The notes under the pieces were generated by a model. It did no database searches. It saw only the letters and a program-made list of their open reading frames with translations, and was not told the DNA's origin. 64,000 bases of DNA from Platerodrilus igneus (lineage: Eukaryota > Arthropoda > Insecta > Coleoptera > Lycidae), in contig JARFIW010000966.1 of the NCBI GenBank assembly GCA_036346225.1, positions 2,108,001-2,172,000 on the forward strand, given 5' to 3'. Positions 24,366 through 35,611 of the stretch are shown here, piece by piece (positions within the stretch are counted from its first letter, which is position 1; every line of letters starts with the position of its first letter). The translations under genes were made by a program, and so were the position numbers.

Positions 24366-24833
24366 TAACAATTTAACAACTTTGTTCTTAACTTTGTCTG
24401 TCCATGACAATATCTTCATCATACGTCCGCAGTACCACATTTAAAAGGCTTCATTCGATCTTTCACCTGTCCGCTTCTCCTTCTGTCCACGTTTGACAGC
24501 CGTACAGTGCTGTACAGCGCACATTTGCTTTCAGCAGTTTTTCTTTGTTCCATGTTTGTTGTCTTCAAACATAGTAGCTGCTTTTTGTTTTTAAATGCAG
24601 TTTGGTTTTGTGCGATTCTTTGTTTTATATCTTATGCACCTTTCCAATCTTGCGCTATTTGGCTTTCTGGATAGCAGAAATCCTTAATCCCTCATATATT
24701 CTGGTTTCCTATTTGTATTCGGGTTTTTGACTTTTTTCCCTCTCTTTACATACTAGTACTTTAGATTAATTTTTATTCATTTTTCTACCGTGTCTCTCTA
24801 TTAGTACTGTTTCCATTTCAATAAGAGCTGTTT

Positions 24834-25352
24834 CTAACTCTCCGTTGCTAGGTTATAAGCAGACTTCCTTAATACCCCTATCTCGTCTGCGTATGTGGGC
24901 ATATTAATCGTTTGTCCCTGTATAATAATTCCTAATGTCTTTTTGCGTTCGACAGTATTCATAGACTCTTCGATATATAAGTTAAAATTTAATGGGAATA
25001 GCGCACATACCCTTCTCAGACCTTTTCTAACATTTACTTCTCTATGTTCCTGCTCAAATTCTATTGCAGCTGCTTGCTTTTTGTATAAGCTATGTATTAT
25101 CAGTCTATCCCAATAACTCATTCCTATCTTTTTTAGTACTTCGAACATTCTTTCTCATTTTACATTATCGAATGCATTTTCCAGATCTTCATAGTTTATA
25201 TACACGCTTTCTCCTTTTTCTATTGTTATTTCCTTCTCTTGTTTTCTCCTAATCATCTTTAAGGCTAAAATAGCCCCTTGTGTACCTCTGTTTCTCCTAA
25301 TTGACATTCTCCTAGTATTTTTCAGTACGTTTTTCCATCCGTCTTTGTACAA
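24834..25352 (-). pseudogene. RTE-like reverse transcriptase remnant
   Basis: Minus-strand frames 25352-25155 and 25148-24834 are joined by one stop. The first holds the block leading to motif A (YINYEDLENAFDNV). The second holds MFEVLKKIGMSYWDR, LFPLNFNLYIEESMNTV and TYADEIGVL. The catalytic YADD box is altered to YADE, and the motif-A Asp appears as Glu with one residue shifted. Polymerase activity would be lost even if the stop were absent. Confidence 0.8.
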
Positions 25353-26190
25353 TTCAAATTAATATTTTTGACATGCGTGCTGTTAAACTTATTGTTCCAA
25401 CATTTTCACATCTAGCCGCGCTTCTTCTTTTTAGCATAGTACCTTTGGAGTTACGTTTGAAATATTAGGGTATGTCGACTGTCTCATACATAAAGCCAGT
25501 AAGTTACAAAAGATACTCTGTTACTGATTGTCCAGCAGCTTTAGAGTTTCTGGTGGCACTTTATCTGAAACCGGCGCTTTATTACTTTTCAAGCTCTTTA
25601 ATGCTAGTTCAATCTCGTATAAGTATAGGATATCCCAAGTCATCCATTTCAATATCTGTTTCCTGTTCTAGTGCTGTTAAATACGGTCCTGCATAAGAAT
25701 TTCCTGTATATTCTTGCCATCTATCCACTTCATTTACATTTTCTATAATGTCTCCTCCGGAGCTTCATATTCTTGCTATACGGTTTTATATCTCTAAAAT
25801 TCATTCTGCTTAGTTTGTATTCATCGCATGTCTTTCCTATTTCCATCTTACTTTGTACCTCTTTCCACTTTTCCTCAATCCATTGCGCTTTATCTTTCTT
25901 ATATTTGCAAACAATTTCCCAAATTATGGTTTTGTATGTCTGTTTTTAGGCTTCTATTAAATTCAGAATATCCTTTGTTTCCCATGAGTTCTTATTTTCT
26001 CTTTGTCTATACCCACGAATATTTCTGGCCGCAATATCTAAGCCGGATTTAATGTTATTCCATTCTGACTTCCTAGTATCCTTAGTATCAGAAATTTTCC
26101 TATGCCTTTCAACAATTCGTTTGACTTTTTTTTTCAAACCGTTTAAGAGTAGCTTTATCTTTTTGTTTCTCAAGGTCAAACGTAATCATT

Positions 26191-27840
26191 CTTAAATGAT
26201 GAATGCTGCACGGGGCTGCATAGGACTTCGCGAATTTAGATGTCGTTATTATGTTCATGGGAAAAAAATTTACATTTGGTTGCAATCACAAAATAACTAG
26301 TCGTCTGAATTTAAAATATATGCAAGTCATGCCAATATTCACCATGAATTTATAAATCTTTTAGTAAAAAGAGTTAATTTAATTATATATAACAAAAATT
26401 TTGCTTACATTAGCAATTTGAATATTTTAGTTACCATGCATACATCAACCGATTTGACAACCATCTCTCCTGCAAACTGATTGATCATCGACTACTTTGG
26501 ATATAACTGTATATCTCAGGTCAGGTAAGTAATGGTAGGAGCTTCCTTTTATGCAATTGCGGCGGCTTGAGAACGGCCCACCTGTTGGACTAGTTACTAC
26601 AAAAACTGAACGAACCGGTTGAATACTACGAGAATACTTTTTAGTCGAGCCCCACCTCTCATATTTTTAGTTTTAGGTAATATATCATAAATAGTGTGAT
26701 ATAAATAAATAGTGTCTACTCACTTGTTTTCGCAATCGTCCTCATGTTGCTACACTAGTTCCGGGTTTACTCTGTTATATAATGCCGTAGTTATTATAAA
26801 TCTTACTCTATGACATTCATTTCTATTCCGACGATGATTTACTAAAGCAGCAGTTGAGTCTAGCTTTGGGAGTATTTGCATATAATATTACGCTATTCTT
26901 TGATTTGCGCTATCAGATGTATATCTGAAAGTGGGTGCTCTAATGACAAAGTTCCTCTGACATCAGATACCCTGTAGGTGGTCTACAAATTGGGAATAGG
27001 GTAATATTATATAAAAATTGTTCTCGAAGCTGCTTTTGACTGTATATTTTGCTAATATCAACTTAATAGCTATAATTCATCTATTAAAAGATATTTACTA
27101 TGTTGCTTTAATCTTTGTGCGCATGGTAGACCTTTTGCATGCGCCTCCAACTAAAACTGGCTCCACGGCGCTTGCGGCATAGTTCCAATTCAACGTCAAA
27201 AGCTCAGAGAATAGGCTATGAGGTAAGTGTTAATGCACCGTGCTACCTAGCACTCAAACATTATGGCAATAAGTAAACCAAGTTTTTAACAATAGCATCT
27301 ACTGGAAAAATGAATTGTGGTTTAAACTGGTGGTCGACCATTCTTTTTACGACAGGTACCACAATGTGGGAGTTCATCGGCATTTGATTATTTTTAGCCC
27401 TGCTTACAAACCAGGTTGCCATCCGCTAATGTCAGGTATATACAGTATAAAGAAAGCGCGGCCTCGTGGCTATAAAGAACTGTCGTACCTCCTTAGGCTT
27501 TATATTGCAATATCCTAGTGTGATTAACTGCAATAAGTTACTTAGTAATGTGACAATTTGGGCATATATGGAACAGTTTGATCATAAGCTAGAGTAGTAT
27601 TGGGCGCGATTAGAATAACACAATGTATTGGCGGATTAGATTGCAATCGATTGAGCAACTATTGATTGAGCGTAGCCTAATGGTAACCGTTATGACGACC
27701 TTCGCGCTGTATTTGTAGAAGTAATGTAACACGACATTTCCTTATTAGTGTATTATCAAAACATTATTCAATTTTATACAACCTTATTTTTAGAAAATAC
27801 AATACAGATACAAATTATATAAATATTGTCTTCTAGTTAT
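26191..27840. other. No recognisable gene
   Basis: No motif, splice-like exon with coding bias, or shared repeat was recognised. The 67-codon frame at 27315-27518 (plus) has no family signature. Confidence 0.45.
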
Positions 27841-27852
27841 TGGCTATCCTTA

Positions 27853-27930
27853 TGAAGTTGTTGATGTTGTATACGTTGATGATGTTGTTGATGTTGTTGA
27901 TTTGATGTTAGTGTTAATGTTGATAATGTT
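27853..27930 (+). repeat. GTTGAT-type microsatellite
   Basis: Imperfect tandem GTTGTTGAT/GTTGATGAT units run through this stretch and decay toward GTTAGTGTTAATGTTGATAATG. Confidence 0.85.
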
Positions 27931-27974
27931 TGAATAACGCCTTGGTCCGCCATGGACCTATATTGTATAAGACC

Positions 27975-28308
27975 TGAAAGCATAGCAATGCCTATTTATT
28001 ACCTATATAATACTATTTTTTTTGTTTTTCGTCGTATCCCCAGTTCCCCAGACGTAACTGTGCTCCCACCCTCTAGAATTATCTCCACTGGGGCGACGTT
28101 TTATTAGCGACCTGTTCGCATGCGCTCTAATTTACCTATTTCTGATCATCTGTCTATTTATAAGAGGTCTTGGACCATTTTCCTCAGTTGTGTTTCTTCC
28201 ACGACTGCAAAACTTGGAGGTTTACGTGTTTTAAACTGAGTAATAAACATTGTTTTATTGTGCGGATTACAAAGGAATCCATCAAAGTATTCGCCTGCGA
28301 TGTGTGAC
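27975..28308 (+). repeat. Duplicated promoter and 5' end of the zinc-finger gene, copy 1
   Basis: From ATAGCAATGCCTATTTATTACC to GATGTGTGAC the sequence repeats at 28309-28332 plus 29580-29895. The unit holds a TATA box, an initiator, a leader and roughly the first 13-14 codons of the zinc-finger ORF, where this copy is cut off. The second unit is the one that leads into the full ORF. The two have diverged by substitutions. Confidence 0.8.
28155..28190 (+). promoter_or_regulatory. Core promoter copy (TATA and initiator)
   Basis: TATTTATAAG at 28155-28164 is followed about 27-30 bp later by TCAGTTG at 28184-28190, the arthropod initiator consensus TCAGTY. The copy drives only a truncated reading frame. 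Confidence 0.6.
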
Positions 28309-28332
28309 ATAGTAATGCCTATTTATTACCCA

Positions 28333-28860
28333 TCATCATCATTAGGTCTTCAGTCCTCGAACTGGTTAGACGCGTTCCATCATTGTTTCCTATTCTGAAC
28401 TAGCCTACAGATTTCCCTGAAATTTGCACAGTCTGCATCTATCACTATCTGATTTAGGTCAACATCTACCTCTTTTTCCTATCTCTGCTTGTAATATATA
28501 TCCCATGCTATTCCCCAAAAATCCCTTAAAACGTATTCTGCCCTTCTACTTCTCTTATCTTTTCCCCCAGATATTCTTGTTCCCCTACTATTTCTTTTAC
28601 TATCTTTGTCTGTCCATGCTATCGTCCTCATACATCTGAAGCACAGCATTTCAAAAGGCTGCTACCGTTTTTCTGTCTGCGTTTCAGACTGCCCGTATTT
28701 CATAGGCATACTGTGCTGTGCTCCACACATATGCTTTCACAAATTTTCTTCCTGTTCTATGTTTGTTGTCTTTCCTCATAGGCGCTGTTCTTTCTTGTTA
28801 GATGCCGGTCGGTCACCTTCTATTTTTTTACCATTATACATCCTATTTCTCCGACCTTCA
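28333..28860 (-). mobile_element. RTE-like LINE 3' end, copy 4
   Basis: On the minus strand this is the C-terminal coding end and tail of the same LINE family. The terminal (ATG)n run with ACTGAAGACCTAATGATG is at 28333-28355, and the TTTCAGGGAAAT tail box is near 28405-28425. Coding landmarks correspond to RTE copy 3 at 24400-24560. It inserted into the second promoter unit; CATTACCC/TTATTACCC on the two sides suggests a duplication of about 7 bp (ATTACCC). Confidence 0.7.
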
Positions 28861-29580
28861 GTGGTTGTGAAGGGAGGTAAGCAGCCTGTGGCTGCCAAGT
28901 TCCCCCAACTCTTAACCATTTACCGGTTTAATATAATTTCGAATATATTCTTTCGCACAGTCAACATTAGTTGTAGATATTTCGCAACCAACAACTAGTT
29001 GTTTATACTAATCATCAGACTTATCTGCGCTTATTTTTTCGTCATTGGGTTTTCCGTCTCAAAACTGGTTGGTCATGTACCTGCACTTATTTATTTTCTA
29101 AACTAACTTACATAGTTCCCTGAAATTCTCACACAGCAATACAGCTCGGTTTCCCTTATATTGTTTTCTAATATTATGCCCTATTTCACTGAGATTTATT
29201 GAAGGGGGTTAAGCAACCTGTGGCTACCAAGATACCCCCAACACTTAGACATTTGCCGAAATAATAGTTTTCCAGTAAATGCTTTCACGCAATTACCATA
29301 ATTCGAGAATTCGTACCTGCACTTATTTATATTCTGAACTAGCCTACATAGTTCCCTGAAATTCTCACACAGCCTGTGTATGCAGCTCGTTCCCCTTCTA
29401 TTGTTTTCTAATTTTATGCCCTATTCACCGAGATTCAGTGAAGGGGGTTAAGCAACTTGTGGCTACCAAGATCCCCCAACACCTTGACCTTTGCCGAAAT
29501 AATGGTTTTCCAGTAAATCCTTTCACACACTTAACATTATTCGACAATATTGCCCAACCAATTCTTGTAGTTACTTATAA
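28850..29580 (-). repeat. Three units of an RTE-tailed non-autonomous repeat
   Basis: Units at about 28850-28990, 29090-29300 and 29325-29545 share, on the plus strand, GAAGGGGGTTAAGCAACCTG, GTGGCTACCAAGAT and CCCCCAACACTTAGAC-like blocks. The last two also carry TAGTTCCCTGAAATTCTCAC, the RTE tail box. The same core occurs on the plus strand at 50045-50125 and 58635-58830. In the 58.6-kb copy the core runs into the full RTE 3' end, so this looks like a LINE-dependent short element. No tRNA-type A/B boxes are convincing. Confidence 0.7.
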
Positions 29581-29742
29581 TAATCATTACCCATATAATA
29601 CTAATTTTGTTTGTTTTTGGTTGTATCCTCAGTTCTCCAGACGTAACCGCGTTCCATTCCTCTAGGAGTATCTCCACTGGGGCGACATTTTATAGCAAAC
29701 TGAGCGCATGCGCTTTAAATTATTTATCTCCGATCATCTGAC

Positions 29743-29778
29743 TATTTATAAGAGGTCTCAGCCCATTTTCCTCAGTTG
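29743..29778 (+). promoter_or_regulatory. Core promoter of the zinc-finger gene
   Basis: TATTTATAAG (29743-29752) and TCAGTTG (29772-29778) are spaced as a TATA box and initiator. Transcription would start near 29774, about 86 bp before the ATG chosen for the ORF. A start codon at 29776 would lie at the transcription start, so the downstream ATG at 29860 is preferred. Confidence 0.65.
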
Positions 29779-29859
29779 TGTTTCTTCCACGACTGCAAAA
29801 CATCGTGGTTTACGTGTTTTAAATTGAGTAATAAACATTGTTTTACTGTGCGGATTACA

Positions 29860-30573
29860 ATGGAATCCATCAAAGCAGTCGCCTGCGATGTGTGCCAGAA
29901 AAACTTCTCGATCCAGAGCAACCTTAACCGACACAAAAAGGAGATCTATAATATCGTTAGATCATCACGTCAGGTTACAGTCCCAGTTCTAACGACTGGA
30001 TTACCAGCCCCAACACCATTTGTGTGCGACATTTGCGGTTTGGTTTTCGGCGGTCGAGCTAATTTAACCCAGCATCAGCATGCCCTCCACGGAGATACTG
30101 TCTCTTCTACCTCGTTGGCAGTCAAACGTGCAGCATCACCACCGCGTGCTGCATCCGCCCCAAAACGCCAGCGACAGGACATACGATATTGTGAGGATTG
30201 CAATATGGACCTTACTTTACGCCAGTTCCATGGACATTTACGCAGTGCCGCGCATAAGGCCGAATCCAGAGACCCTAAACAAGAAGCGATACAACTCACA
30301 CACACACACCCGCGCGTACGCACGCGCGCGCGCACACACACATCCTCACACACACATTTGGAGAATGTATGGGGTGATCCATCGTTGGTGTCCTTGTCGA
30401 CACTCGTCAGATTTTCTGCACACATGCAACGAATAAAATCAAGAAAATACATGCTTTTATTTTGCGTGGTATATTCATCAACGGATGCAGAAATCTTATC
30501 GAAAGCACCCGTATTTCAATCAGATTTAGCATTTGGTGCGGGGACGTGTAACTTGAATTTGCTCTTAAATTGA
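29860..30573 (+). CDS. C2H2 zinc-finger protein; N-terminal region of a PolB-type element gene
   Basis: The ATG at 29860 follows the promoter at 29743-29778 and is also present, with its context, in the duplicated unit. Residues 9-31 (CDVCQKNFSIQSNLNRHKK), about 62-83 (CDICGLVFGGRANLTQH) and about 113-135 (YCEDCNMDLTLRQFHGHLR) are zinc fingers. The last, with its HLRSxxHK ending, matches the third finger of the remnant at 37522-37956. In arthropods this finger set commonly opens family-B DNA polymerase proteins of Polinton/bidnavirus-like elements. After about residue 145 the frame runs into a CA/CG microsatellite and unrelated sequence, so the polymerase part is missing and the C-terminal third is probably not genuine. 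Confidence 0.65.
   Translation: MESIKAVACDVCQKNFSIQSNLNRHKKEIYNIVRSSRQVTVPVLTTGLPAPTPFVCDICGLVFGGRANLTQHQHALHGDTVSSTSLAVKRAASPPRAASAPKRQRQDIRYCEDCNMDLTLRQFHGHLRSAAHKAESRDPKQEAIQLTHTHPRVRTRARTHTSSHTHLENVWGDPSLVSLSTLVRFSAHMQRIKSRKYMLLFCVVYSSTDAEILSKAPVFQSDLAFGAGTCNLNLLLN
30296..30355 (+). repeat. (CA)n/(CG)n microsatellite
   Basis: Alternating CACACA, CGCGCG and CACACA runs form a potential Z-DNA tract. It marks the point where similarity to the polymerase-gene N-terminus ends. Confidence 0.9.
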
Positions 30574-30657
30574 ACATGACACATGTTGTGGTGTCGAATT
30601 GAATTTCCTCGTGACGATTGATCTTCAATTTTTCTTAACAACATAACGTCGCACAAT

Positions 30658-30888
30658 TCAGTCGCTTAAGATTTTATACGTTCCCATACGTGCGTAAATT
30701 TTGTCAACGGCACTGATGTTTTTTTGCATGCGGCCTCGCAGAAAATGCATTAAGTTTTGCAATTCACCAACTTCCCAATCATCACAAAAGTCATCGATTG
30801 ATGCAAAAGATTCGTTACATAGCGATATTTTTGGTTCTTTGGCCGATTCGTCAGGGACTACTGTTGTATCGATAACTTCCTTGGAAAA
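30658..30888 (-). pseudogene. Unknown coding remnant, minus strand
   Basis: An open frame of 76 codons ending at TGA (30658-30660). It reads VVPDESAKEP near the start, then SIDDFCDDWEVGELQNLMHF and FLRGRMQKNISAVDKIYARM. The acidic then basic helical pattern looks like a real protein end rather than noise, but I do not recognise the family. Upstream the frame is closed by a stop at 30889-30891, possibly after a frameshift, because CGTGAAAATAAT could continue it. It faces the zinc-finger ORF tail to tail, as genes in large DNA elements often do. Confidence 0.4.
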
Positions 30889-30889
30889 T

Positions 30890-32275
30890 TATTTTCACGT
30901 TGATTTTGTGTATGTGTGCAAGCATACGAGATAATAAGAACGGGAGAGAGGAAGAACGAGAAAGAGGCAAAGAACGAGAAAGGGCAAAAGCGGAATAGAG
31001 AGCGTTGGATGGATAGCATTTCTCACGCGGCGCTTTGGAAATTTTATACATTAAATAGTTGTTCATACTTACGTCGTAGCAGCAGATTCTTGTTCTCCAC
31101 TTCAATCAAAATCTGATTCCTCAACTAATGTCTTATATTTTGCTTTAATGCCGCAAAATTATTCAAACATTTAGAATTGTACCCTTGATCATCGGTAAAA
31201 GACGATGACAATTGTACATTATTCCCGTGTAAATGATTTTTCTTACGGATTTTTAGGATTCAAACACATTTATTTAAGCGTTCTTGTGTGAACATCTATA
31301 AGCATTTTTTTCTTTGTGGAACCGCAAAATACCCAAATGGGTTTAACCATCGTATAAATTCGTTTTTAAGTAGTCTATTTTGTAGGACAGAAAATGACGA
31401 ACTAAATTAATAGAGCGATTCTAATGGTCGCAAAAATGCCGCAGATCTATTCTGTCCTTTAAAGAGAGACAAGGGCTACAAGGGTTCTCAATTTTGTAGA
31501 AACTTGTATAATACCGTATACGTTTGTGCGCGACGATTTGGCTCCTGCTGAAGTCAGGTCGCGTCAAATAACCGGCAGTATATATTTTTTCAGTTCCTGA
31601 GCGATTACTTTAATGACCAAAAATTTTCAGCCATAGACATTGGTGACACTGATTTTTTTTTTAATATAATCAAGTCGATGGCAAAAGTACACGGGTCTGC
31701 AATAGGAATGGTAGGAAGTTATATTATAATTTAATAAGATGTCTTTAAACAATATACAGATTTTAAACTATTACATTTAACACATTAGCTTTTTTCTTTA
31801 AACATAATTAACATGCTCCTGTTAATTGTTGTCCCGCGGATGCGCCTACAGGAGTTTATTTATGTTAATACGTCTCTGATATGATACAAAGAAATCTTAC
31901 ATAAATAAGTGATGTTGGTTCGCGGATTATAAAGAGGCGCTATCTTTTATATTGGCGTGGAAGCGATGTGGAACGAAGCTATGTCACTACCTCCAGGAAG
32001 GTTCCACTTTACGGCACTCACATTTTAGAATGTCGGTTATTTATAAATTGACTAGTACTGATCTTAGTATAAAGTTTTCTTTGCTACTTGTTTCATCAAT
32101 TAATTAATACATCACCCTTCACTAAACCAATTTTTCAGTCAAATAATTCTTGCTTTTGTGAAAATAATAATAAGAAATTCAAGAGAAATAATTTGAATGA
32201 TTTAATTTTGATGAGTCTACAGCTCAATTTACTTTAGATTCACGGCAAGAAACATGGCATTATAGGTTTCTAAAT
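30890..32275. other. No recognisable gene
   Basis: The stretch near 30940-31010 is purine-rich (GAGAAAGAGG-type). No motif was recognised in the rest. Confidence 0.45.
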
Positions 32276-32279
32276 TGAT

Positions 32280-32480
32280 TTGGGTGGCTTAAAAAGAGGA
32301 ATACAGCTGGGATATGCAAACACGTCCCAAGAAAACGCTACCTAAAGAATTATCGCCTGTTTGTTTTCGAGGAATATTCGTACACGGAACGTACTGAAAA
32401 TGTATAGGAAGCGTTTGAGCTTCAATTTTCGCGTTGTAGAGGTAGGTTTACAAGTAGATTCGGAAATAATAACTATATGA
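32280..32480 (+). repeat. QLRYAN-family coding repeat, copy 1
   Basis: With one frameshift it reads GIQLGYANTSQE then a block corresponding to LPKEL. DNA landmarks ACAGCTGGGATATGCAAA, GAATTATCGCCTGTTTG and GAATATTCGTACACGGA are shared with copies at 40307-40549 (minus) and 56330-56472 (plus). Sequence about 400 bp further (near 32890-32930, CAAAATTGCTTTTGAACT) also recurs after the 56.3-kb copy, so the repeat unit is probably larger. The protein is unknown. Confidence 0.6.
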
Positions 32481-32489
32481 AAACAGGAC

Positions 32490-34015
32490 AGGGGTTTTAA
32501 GACTTTTTTTAATTGTAGGATCCTAATGATATGCCAGATTTCCTGACTTCCTACATTTATTTAGCAAACTTTCATTAAGATTCTGAGATAATTTTTACTA
32601 ACTTTTGCATTATAGAGTTTAACTTAATGAACCATATTATGCATTGATTTCCGTATGATCTTAATATCTCTTTCGCTTAAGGTCTCAATTCCTGTACAAA
32701 CAGTCCTTATATTGAGCTGATAAACTCAAGCCTTCCATTATACCACAATCAAATTAAAAAAATAATACCTCATTTAGACACATTTAGTAATTTACACGAT
32801 GTATTGTTATACTTATGGCTACAATGTTCTCCAACAGAAGAATAACAGGTTTCTAATAAAGGTTCTTAACCTTAAGTAAATTTGGTTATTGAACTGACCG
32901 CTCCAAAATTGCTTTTGAACTACGGCATCTATAATACTGTAGCTACTACCGCGTTTCACTAATTTAAAACAAGTAATAACAAAAGTCTTTATCACTTACT
33001 ATTCACAAATCTAATTAACAGTATATGCCTTATTTATAGATGTTTTCAGTCCAATTACAATGAAGCACCATCGCACTAATGAATTTACAAGCACTAATAT
33101 CTTCTTAAACTAAATTCTTAACCATAGGTCTATTGACAACACTAACACAACTATTTATTTATTACACTTTCGTCTATTTATGTACAGCTGTCGGTACAAT
33201 ATACACTTTCACATAATACAAACTTATGTTTACTCTTGGACTTCCAAAAGCTTAACTATTTAACTTTACACGATATAATTTATATTCGACATTTTGATAT
33301 AGACTAAACTCTTACATTTATCAGCGGTCTTATATATACCCTGAATTAAAAAGGATGATTTATGCTCCAGTATATCCTAGAAAATTCTAGGCTTCTGTAG
33401 TATATACATTGCTTACGGCGCTTGTGTGTGTTTGGCGGATTTTCTAACAGTAGCTCGTAACAATACATTAATTATACGTGCACCTTTTTTACCGTACACA
33501 CGATGTCTACATGCTAGGTCTACAAATTGAGTTTTAGCCAAACCCATGAATGATCTTGGATTTATCCAAAATTACCACAATCGAGAATCGACCTAAGATT
33601 AACATGTAAAAACAATTTTTTGTGGTGCTCTAAAGCATTACTGCGGTTTGGTAAACATTTGTAATTGCATACAATGAATAGAAGCAAAAGAAAGCTCTTA
33701 CTGTATTTATCACCAGTCCTTATTTTCAAAAACTCGACAATAGGAAGAGTACGAAAGAAAGGCAACCTTATAAGGAGAATTGCTACATAGGAGTATATTG
33801 GTAATAAAGAAGACAATGAGTATTGATTGTATCTAAATATTTGTTTTCTCATCCCACCACAGGACGATTGCGAAACAGGTAATCAAATTTCCAATTACAA
33901 GTTCATGAAGAATATGTTGGTACTAAATTTTCAATATTTTCAATTTTATTTCTTATTTTTGGTGTAAAATTAACAAAACAAAATAATATAAAACACTATT
34001 TTATAGCATAGGAGT
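32490..34015. other. No gene; may include the rest of the QLRYAN repeat
   Basis: AT-rich, with short frames only. The segment near 32880-32940 resembles 56840-56890. Confidence 0.45.
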
Positions 34016-34707
34016 AGTAGAGAATAATTGGGAGAATCATGACCTCCTTTCCTCCAGCGTCCTCATTTCCTCACACATTTTGCATGTAAATTCCCATAAG
34101 GAGGATTTGAGGAGGAGGGACTCCCTCCTTGCTCCGATACCCCAATATCAACTATTTTGATTACGTCACACCCGCCTTCTTTCCACCCGCGAGATAAATT
34201 TCTCTCCAGATTTCCACCCACGAGATAAATCTATCTTGTTTGGTGTCAATTAATATTACACTTTTCTCAGCTACCTGAATTTCTAGGAGTTTTTTAGATA
34301 GCATCATCTCCCAGGGAGTTACCCTCATTTTAAGAATTTTTACCGGTAATATTCTGAACCAAATAGCTTTCTTCGACTAACCATTTTATCTTTCGCGATA
34401 AATGTACCTTGTTTGGTATCAATTATTATTAGATTTTTCTAAGCTACTTGAATTTCTAGGAATTTTTCAGATAGCATCACCCCCAGGAAACTACCTTCGT
34501 TGTAAGAATTTTTCATACAGCATCATCCGCCAGGGAGCTACCCTCATTTCAGGACTTTTTTACCATCAGCGATTTCTGACCGTTCTTATAAATATTTTAG
34601 TCATCGGACACATCAAATTAGTTTATAATTTCACGCAGAATCCGAATCTGTCAATAAATTTAAAATCCGACCATCCCTTACCGTTTTACACACATACCCT
34701 CTAAATT
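34016..34707 (+). repeat. Element 1 left terminal inverted repeat
   Basis: It contains duplicated subterminal blocks: GATAAAT.TA.CTTGTTTGGT, CAGCTACCTGAATTTCTAGG and CCAGGGAG.TACCCTCATTT each occur more than once. The complement of these blocks makes up the right end at 38486-38854, which has one set only. Confidence 0.8.
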
Positions 34708-34941
34708 TTAAGCTGCGAATAAAATTGGATAAAATTAAAACCACTTTCAACAACATAAAGAAAAGACTGTCTTCTGTGTATAACTTTGTATTAAAATTAA
34801 GTTTAAATGGTTCCATGCTTGGTATTAAATATTTTTAAATTTTGTTAGGTATAATGTCATAATAAAATTTTAGAATAGCATTACATTGCTCTTAATTTAT
34901 AAAAGGCTATGCCATCACCACGAAATAGCAGTCGCACAGAG

Positions 34942-34989
34942 AGGGGTGCGCATGGGCAGTGCGCATGGGCAGGGGTGCGCATGGGCAGG
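34942..34989 (+). repeat. GCGCATGGGCAG tandem repeat
   Basis: Three GTGCGCATGGGCAG-type units in a row, GC-rich inside AT-rich DNA. The matching position in the longer copy (near 37060) and in element 2 (near 47690) has a single AGGGGTATGCATG, so this is a local expansion. Confidence 0.85.
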
Positions 34990-35105
34990 GATGTGTCTGG
35001 ACGTACACGAGGGAAGCGGAAGTTAACAGTCACCAAGTATTTAATTCTTTATTTGGTTGATACGGAAAACTTGCCGGTGTATGTATCCGGAGTAAAGAAC
35101 ACGAT

Positions 35106-35216
35106 TTGTACGCGCAGCTTATTAATAAAATTAGTTTATCAAGCGAAGACGACAAGCGTAACGTCATCCCTGGAAGCAAATCAACCTACGCATGGGGAGG
35201 AGGCATAAAGATATAG
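35106..35216 (+). pseudogene. PolB extreme C-terminus in a deleted copy
   Basis: The frame reads LYAQLINKISLSSEDDKR and ends with TYAWGGGIKI and a TAG at 35214. It is the same sequence block that ends the longer PolB fragment at 35992. Directly upstream (34910-35100) lies the non-coding region that precedes the zinc-finger ORF in the other copies. The whole polymerase body has therefore been removed and the 5' flank is joined to the last roughly 36 codons. Confidence 0.8.
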
Positions 35217-35429
35217 GTCTAAGATTATAAATGTATAAATTTTGTAAATCTATTATACATTAGTTTTAAGATTCCATAATTTTTAAGTTCTTCTCCACCT
35301 TCACTTCTTCCAAATCCTTCCTGCTTCTATCCTGGTGGACAGAGTATACGTGTTATCTCCACGTGGTGTTCGCGGGACACAGTGGTTTTAGTTTTCTCGA
35401 GAAATGTTTGGTTAAAGCATATGTCTTGG

Positions 35430-35605
35430 GTAGCAAAAAAAAAGATGTTAGAGATGGAGTTAAATAAAGATGGGCAAAAATTAGAGGTTTGGGTCTTTAA
35501 AAAGCGTAATGTTGTAAGGGGTGGTTCTACTTAAAATCTATTTGCAGATTTGGGCTTCCTAGAAAAATCTAATATTAGTTGATACCAAACAAGATATATT
35601 TATCT
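35430..35605 (+). repeat. Internal right-TIR fragment
   Basis: AAAAATTAGAGGTTTGGG, AAATCTATTTGCAGATT and TTGATACCAAACAAGATA match the right terminal repeat of both elements, but with its outermost part missing. It abuts a PolB frame at 35606-35612 without spacer. It marks the end of the nested short copy 34016-35605. Confidence 0.7.
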
Positions 35606-35611
35606 TAAAAA

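Larger units (their letters stand above)
23760..26190 (-). mobile_element. RTE-like LINE, copy 3 (minus strand)
   Basis: On the minus strand the order is linker (WNNIKSGLDIAARNIRGY, about 26060-26010), reverse transcriptase (about 25350-24830), C-terminal region (about 24470-24370) and the tail with an (ATG)n-like end at about 23815-23793. The endonuclease is missing, so it is 5'-truncated. A stretch of about 390 bp (23975-24365) with no LINE similarity splits the C-terminal domain from the tail. The element sits beside the candidate host exon, possibly in its upstream intron. Confidence 0.8.
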
